Assembly: GCA_004352715.1 (NCBI GenBank)
Contig: SCFE01000069.1
Coordinates: 1,615,832 to 1,679,831 of the forward strand
Origin: Hofstenia miamia
Taxonomy: Eukaryota > Xenacoelomorpha > Acoela
Length of the DNA: 64,000 bases
Reading direction: 5' to 3'
Under the pieces are notes generated by a model. It ran no database searches. It worked only from the letters and a program-made list of their open reading frames with translations, and had not been told where the DNA came from. The position numbers and the translations under genes are program-made. Of the stretch, positions 48,401-55,832 are shown piece by piece. Every line of letters begins with the position of its first letter. The stretch's first letter is position 1.

Positions 48401-51400
48401 AACATAGTACAAAGAATATTTGGTGAACAAAATCGCTGATTAAAATATTATGTACAGAAGGATTTACACAAAAAGAGATTCAAGAAATGTTGCAACCTCA
48501 GAACCAAATCACAGTAGATATTGTGTGCATCACTTCTAAGATGATAATAAGTCTGGAGACTGTACAAAATCTGATGAAGAATGGCCTAACAAATATGTTC
48601 TGGGAAAATATTAAGAAAGCCAAAAATAATTATCCAGTAACCTTTGGTATGGTGACAACTGTGGAAATGCAAGGTACATATAAGGTGATAGAAGAAAAAA
48701 CATTAACTACACTCTTAAAATGCACAACACCACCAACAATTTTGATACTGATGATATTACCAACGTGGAGGTTAAAAGATAAGAAGGCTGTTAAAGCATT
48801 TTGGCATGAAGAGAATACCTATGTCAATGCACAACAAGAGACAAAGAAGACAGTGAATGATGAGAGATACAAAAACTCTAAAGAAATTTTGCTGAGAAAT
48901 AACAGTAAGGAAAGAGTCTATATAGAAGGACAAGTTACACCATACAATCTATATAGAGAAGGAGAGCTGATACAGAACAGATACAAAAGGTTCCAGAAAA
49001 AATTGAAAAAAAACAACACAAACAGTTATACTGTTTTCAGTAATAAACAATATTGCGTGGGGAGAGCTATAGAGTTCACAGTACAGATATTATGACGTGA
49101 TGTGACATGTAGAAATTATTAAAATGATAAGATTAGGAAAATATGAGCTGGAAAATATTACCAGAGAAGAAGTATTGGAAAATATAAGTGCTTTCTATAA
49201 TGAAGCATCAATATTGAAGTCACTGAGATCAACATATGAATTCTTTTATCCTAACGCAGAAATCCATCCTGATCTGGTGCACATAAGTAGAATTCATGCA
49301 ATAATGACATTAATGATAGTGATAAAAGGACTGACCCTATACCAGAAGCACTATGATATATTTAATGAAAAATTAAATGAACTAAGGAGTATATTGAAAT
49401 CTCCTAAGAATCCATTGTTTTTAAGACATAAAAAGATGCTCACAACTGAGAAAGATGTGTACTAAAAATTACAAAAGAAGAACAATATGAAAAAGTCAAT
49501 TGGGAAATGACAGAAGCAAATAGTATTATAAAGAAGGCAGCAGAGATAGTTCATGGAGAGAGAGAGTAGCTAAACTGGAGGGGGAGTGTGGCATAATCCA
49601 TCAAATAACCATGGGTGGCAAAAGTGAGAGAAAAGATGGACGTAACTAAGACTAAAATGTAATAATGATTAAATTGTAAACACATGGTTATGATTGATTA
49701 TTTGTTTTGTAAATTGTTTAATGCAGTTTTATATTTAAAATTAACTTGACAGTATTTGGCAAAAACAAGATGAGCAAACAGCATACACTAATTAATGCTG
49801 ACAATGTGTAATTTAAAGCAGAACTAAAACGTGAGGGAAAATTGTAAACAAGCTTTGATCAACAGGTACTAGTTGAGTATTTAATTATTCACTGAAATGT
49901 GCTATAAATATGCAGCAAATGTTAGACTGGTTGATGAACTAATTTAATTTGGATTTATTTCATTATTGGATTCAAGTTGCTCATTGTTTTATATCATAGT
50001 TGACGTTTGGCCAAATTATGCATTTACTTTCTTGCAGGCTGCATTGATTGTTCACATGTATTATTATATTTGTAGGGTTATTATATGTAAGGCTCAATAC
50101 CAAGCTAAAGCATTGTTTGCATTATTTCCTTAGTTTTCATAATCATAATAACAAGAACAATCAGAGCAATAAATTAGTAAGTTGTAACACACATACAATC
50201 ACTGAGTTAACCATCCACACACTGATTCAGTTAATGGTTTCCACTGTGGAGTTCAAGTAAAAGCTGGAGCTGTTGCTGCTAAAGAGATTTCTGGAATCGC
50301 ATGGCACTGCTTTGGGTCTCAACCCTGTCTTCCATCTACCACTCTCAATTTAAATTAGTTGTTGTTACTTAAACAGTCAGGAATGCTAATGTATATTAAT
50401 TTGAGTTAATTAGCTAAACACTCAACTAGAAAGAGAGAATTATGAATCTGTCATACTTAATCATCACATATACTGTGAAAAGTAATAAGTTACTCTTGAT
50501 TAATTGTGACTTTAGGATTGGCAAGTGGTTGAGCAAAAGAGGCATAAGAGAAAGTGCAAATTGAAAAATCAGTGAAAGCACTGATTAGTGATACTTTGAT
50601 ATTTAATGTGGAAACTGAATGATTGGAAATTTTGAGCATCTATCATAAAAAAAATTTATGAAGATCAATACAATGAAACAAAGAAAATAAAAGAGAAGGA
50701 AATCAATTTCAACATCATAAACAATGATAACATCTACTGGTTTTTCTTAACAACTAAATGACCTACATTTATCCCTAAAAATAATCACTACACAATCAGC
50801 TAAAGTCAAATCCAATCCAACCTGCTTGTCAAGCAATCAAAGTTTCATTCCTATATGTACCATGTGCATACAAAGTGTATCCATCAATACTTGTGGTATT
50901 TATCTGATCACACAAAAAAGAAGTGTTCTGGTTCAGGAATATCTCAATTATATCAATCAAAGTTAATATCTCGACCTACTCTTGATGATATCTGATTATA
51001 TTCAATACCAACCAGGAAGCATGTTCCAATTTCTTGTCACAATATTTTGGCAAAGCAGTGCACTTATCATTTGAGAAATTTAAGATAAATCCCTTGAATG
51101 TTGACTCATGGATCAAAATTTTCATCATAGCTCCCTGCATTCTTTGGTTTCCTCCTTGAGATGACTCCAAACATGTTCAATATAAAGAATCAAAAGTTAT
51201 TGAACGTCTTCAAAGATGGCTAAATGGGGACATCTCTAGGCTATGGTATGAAGCTATTACATCAGTTCCTTCTCTTTGTCCTTCCAATAACTCAGAATTG
51301 CTGGTTATCAAATGTGCATGAAGGTAGCATCAAAAAAGCAATAACTGTTTTGAGTTCAGCAGGTATATCTTTTGATGAAAGCATTCATGCTATTCTGAAA

Positions 51401-54400
51401 GAAAAGCACCCACCTGGTGCTCCAAATTCTCATGCTCATAAAATCAATGTCCCACCAATTGTAGTGTCCAAGATTTTTCTTCTGAAGTGCCTTCAGAGTT
51501 TTCCTAACGATTCTATTGCTGGTGTTTCTAAACTATGTGCATCTAATCTTTTGAATGCTTTTCAATGTCCTTCTCCTATATTTAGAGATAATGCCATTCA
51601 ATCAGTCCTAGATGTCATAAACCTACCGATTTGAGGTGATGATCCTCAGGAAGTGGTGCCTTACTTGTGTGGAGTTAGCCTCTTTGCTCTTAAAAAGAAG
51701 ACAGGGGTTTTTAGACCTATTGCAGTTGGTGAAGTTCTTCACAGGCTCATTGCAAAATATCTATGCCATCTGTTCAGTTCCAAGGAAGCTTCTCTACTGA
51801 CACCTCTTAAAGTGGGAGTTGGCATTCCTGGTGGATGTGAGGCTGTTTCTCATGCTCTTAATGGTCTCATTTCAAAACTCTCTTCAAATATGAACCTTGC
51901 TTTCCTTCAGGTTGACATCAAGAGTGCTTTCAATAGCTTAGATTTCTCAGCTATTCTGGAACAGGTCAAAATAATTTCCAGAATTTATTCCATGGGTGCG
52001 TTTTTCTTACAGCCAGCAATCATGGTTGAAATTTAGTAGTAATATAATTTCTTCAACATGTGGTATTCAACAAGGAGATCCTTTAGTTCCACTGTTATTT
52101 ACCACCAGTTTATCATAAACTTTGGAATCAGTCACTTGAAGCAGGAGAATTTCCTGCTTGCTACAAGATAGCAGATGTTTATCCCTTGCCTAAAGTTAAG
52201 ATTGCAAAAACTGTTAATGATATACGGGGAATTAGTATTACCTCACTCTCTTCGAGAATATTTGAGACCATTATTCATAAGTATTTTTTTTCTCCTGCAA
52301 TTGCTGAGAAAGGCGATATCTATCAATTTGCGTACAGGAAAAAATTGTCTACAACTGATTGCCTTGTAACATTTCAAAACCAAGTGTGTCAATCATTGGA
52401 TAAACATTCTGGTGGAATGCATAGTTTGTTGGTAGACTTTACTAAAGCGTTTGATATGATTGACCAAGAAGCTGCAGCTTCTTGCTATGATTTATTTATG
52501 GATTCTAAACATGTTTGCTCATGGTTTTATTCATTTACAGTTAAGGTAGATCTATCCCCTCACTAGTGATAAATTTGAAAATTCCATGATAATAGTAAAA
52601 CCGTTCTATAAGAACCAAAACTGCATATGCACATATAAATTTTAATTAGAATGCACAAAGGTATTATACAGGTGTTTGTAATTTATGTTGAAAATTTTTT
52701 CATGGTTAACAATGTTTTAGGTAAATTTATTTTTTACTGTAATGGTTCTAAAATGCTGTTAAGCAAAGTATATTAATAGCAAGAATATATGAGATGAAAT
52801 GAAAACTTTCATTAATCAATATGGGGATGATGTGAAGAGAACAAGGCAGAATTTTGAATGATTGGAATATTTTGTTTTGCTTGTTTTTCAATAATTTTGA
52901 AAATACATGTGCCATTTAAATTATATTTTCAACCATATATTGATGTTTTTTAAAAAACCCACAGAAAACTCTTTGTAAACATTGTGTCTTCACACAAAAA
53001 TGACTATGGACACAATGTAAAAATCATAATTGCAATAAGTGAAAGCACAATAGTGAAAGATGTTAGCTATAAATTTAAAAATATTAACATGACACAGGGA
53101 TGGAAGTGGTGTTCCCAATTAGCAACTATGATTGGTACAGTTCCAGTCACCCTCTGAACTTCAACCAGTGTTGACCATTGTGGTAGCCAAGTTACTCTCC
53201 CATGTGAACCAACTTTGACAAATCCTCATATTATAAAAAATGCTATTGACTGTTTTCCCTGGCTTCATTGTATGTATAGATTCAATTCTCTCATTACATA
53301 TTGCATTTATACATTTGAAGGGAAGTGTACTTAAGTTATCTTTTGAGTTATTTCTCTCCCCCAATATTTTTTTTGCAAAATTAAGCAAATTTATAAACAT
53401 AATTATAAAAGTTACCCCAAATGTTTCCCAAACCCTAATCCAACATATGACCATAATCACAAATTGAATTCCATCCAAGCTCTATTCTTACCTCAAACCT
53501 TAAAACAAACATTATACTGTGTTCTTCATCATGACAGAGCTGTCTCAATGAAACACAGCATTCATTGTCTAACCTTAATCACAAAACAAAAAGTTTTAAA
53601 ATTGCACAATTTTACAGAGAAGTTATTATATTATTGCATATAACATATGCATTACATTAAACTTTGTTTTCAATTTTCAAACGTGTGATTTATCAGTTTG
53701 TCATATCCTTAATGTTCTCACAATGACCCATTAATGGCATTACTGCAAACTAGCAACCAAATATTAACTACAATGATTTACAATTATGAAAGATCAAATT
53801 TAATTTTCATAACAAATGAATTTACTCAAAATTCACTAATTGATAGCAAAATCTAGTATGCCAGCACTGTATAGTGAATTCAATGATTTGTAGCAAGGTA
53901 TTCCATCTTAGGGTCTATATTCTATACACACTTCCAACTGTGCCATAATTTCAACCAAATTATACCAAATTAAGAATTACAATTTGTAATATAAAATTGG
54001 CCGTCATCTTTGAAATCTTTGTGCAAAACATGTGGTATTATTTACCACTAATGACATCAGTGGCCCATTTGTGGATCATTGACGTTATCAGTGGCAAGTT
54101 TAGTAATCAATAATCAATTAGCAGATGCTGGCAAATAAAACTTACATCATTATTTGGATTCCTAGATATTATTAATATAATGTAATGAATAGTGAAAGAG
54201 GTTTTTTAAAATTTAAAATTTGTAAAAAAATAATAATATACTTGCTAAATGAATTTTAATAATATTTTGTTCATAAATATTTGGACACCTTGACTAACCA
54301 TTATACAAAAAAGTTAAATTTGAGTGGAAGAGGGTTTTCAAGATTTAAGAAAGTACTTTTTCAAAATTGTACTAAATTTTAATTTTTCTTATAAATTTGA

Positions 54401-55790
54401 AAGATCTTTACGCTTATTGTTGATAATAAACAAAACATTCTTTCAAAGATACTCTTCTGTCCTTTGTTGGGCTTGTTTTTGTCTAAACAGCCATGTTTGA
54501 AATGCTTTGTAATTTAAATTTTTGTTCTACACATACATATAAAACTTAATGATATAGTATCAAAAATCTAAAGTTTACAATCAATGGACCATTATTGTCT
54601 CACTAATAGCCCATTAATTGACCATTATTGGCTCATGAATTGGTCACTGTCAGATATACATGACTGGTCTATTAATTACCTAGAGGTCATCTGCCATTAT
54701 TGGCAAATCTAATGGGCCATTGTTGCAACCATTAATGTCTTGACTATTTAGGAGATAGTTTCTTTTGCTTTATCTATTTTGAATTCAAATTCAGTAGCAC
54801 TTCATTGTGTGAGTATTTTCCATACAAACTTAGTTTGTTATATGCTGATTCATGAAAACTGATTTATTATTTTGGAATGAATCTGAAAGTATTAAGTAAT
54901 ATATACAAATTGGATTGCTAAGGAATCTGCATTAGTAATGAATAGATCAAATTCTCTAAACTTTTGCAGCCTTAAACCATTAGAACACAGTAAATGGGTT
55001 CACTATCAAAGTTCTTATTATGATAGATAGTATTATCTGAGTGTGGAATTCATTTTTCAAATGCTAAATTTTTGTTTCATCTGATCATTTTGATATTTTC
55101 AAGATTTTGTGGTAGCCTGGATCTCTCAATGAATGGTATATTGAATGTAACATTGTTTTCAACTGTTATGTGAATGCAGAAACTTAATGATAGGAAGCAT
55201 TCTAACTGGAATATTCTCAAATATTTAAAAATTGGTTATGCAAGTCATCAGTAAATTGGACAGTAATTCTGTGTTGAACTTGACTTTTTTACTGTTTAAT
55301 GTGAAAAGCTACCACCATTACAATGGCAATTTGCAAGAATATTCCTGCCTAATTTAGGCCAAATTTATAAATTAGCTTATTTGTAATGTAAGAATTATTT
55401 TAAGAATCGCATATGTCAGATGTGTTTGTAATAATATTGAAAAGTATTTCAATGAATTGTTTTGGTTAAATCCTATGGAATTTTTCAAGAGGTAAAACTA
55501 CTTTATTCTTGTGTTTAATGAGCATTAACGGTTTGTGAAAACTACAGGCTGACTGCTATAAATATCATGGTTTATTTAAATATTTGATGAAATTACAAAA
55601 ACAATGTTGACATGTATATGTAAAATATTTTTGATATGAATGAAAAAATGTCATTAATTTAAGAGTGGCCTTCTGCTATTTAGTAGGCAATTGAAATGTA
55701 ATCCTAAAATTATTGTAAGATCTGAAAATACAAATAGCCTCTTTTTTGTGAGCTAACTTCCTATTGCAGGGCCATGTTTAAAGAGTGTGT

Positions 55791-55832
<42 letters not shown>

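Larger units (their letters stand above)
46455..49580 (+). pseudogene. Unrecognised large third reading frame of gypsy family A
   Basis: The frame starting at 46455 is open for 241 codons, has one TGA at 47178, continues to about 47516, shifts by one near 47500, and is open to a TGA at 48139. It continues in the same frame through NYPIEIFEMVSKSQEEM, is open again 48487-49095, shifts near 49090, and is open 49124-49465. It then shifts once more to end at VHGERE just before the polypurine tract. Ironed out, that is roughly 1,000 codons of Lys/Glu-rich, mainly helical-looking protein. I see no signal peptide, transmembrane helix, Cys-His knuckle or protease motif. An env or a gag is not supported. 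Confidence 0.6.
43537..50487 (+). mobile_element. Ty3/gypsy element, family A, internally deleted
   Basis: LTR 2 (43537-43989, TATA at 43853) is joined directly to mid-pol at 43990. RNase H and integrase follow (to 45835), then a pol tail (45860-46159), a repeat cluster (46164-46357), a very large broken third frame (46455 to about 49580), the polypurine tract ACTGGAGGGGGAG, and LTR 3 (49587 to about 50487, TATA at 49903). Gag, protease and most of RT are missing. LTR 2 and LTR 3 are almost identical over their shared 450 bases, so the insertion is fairly young. It lies in an intron of the Ig receptor gene, opposite strand. Confidence 0.8.

Noticed and set aside
46455-49580. Third frame as a retroviral-type envelope gene
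   Set aside because: No signal peptide, cleavage site, fusion-peptide-like or membrane-anchor segment could be seen.
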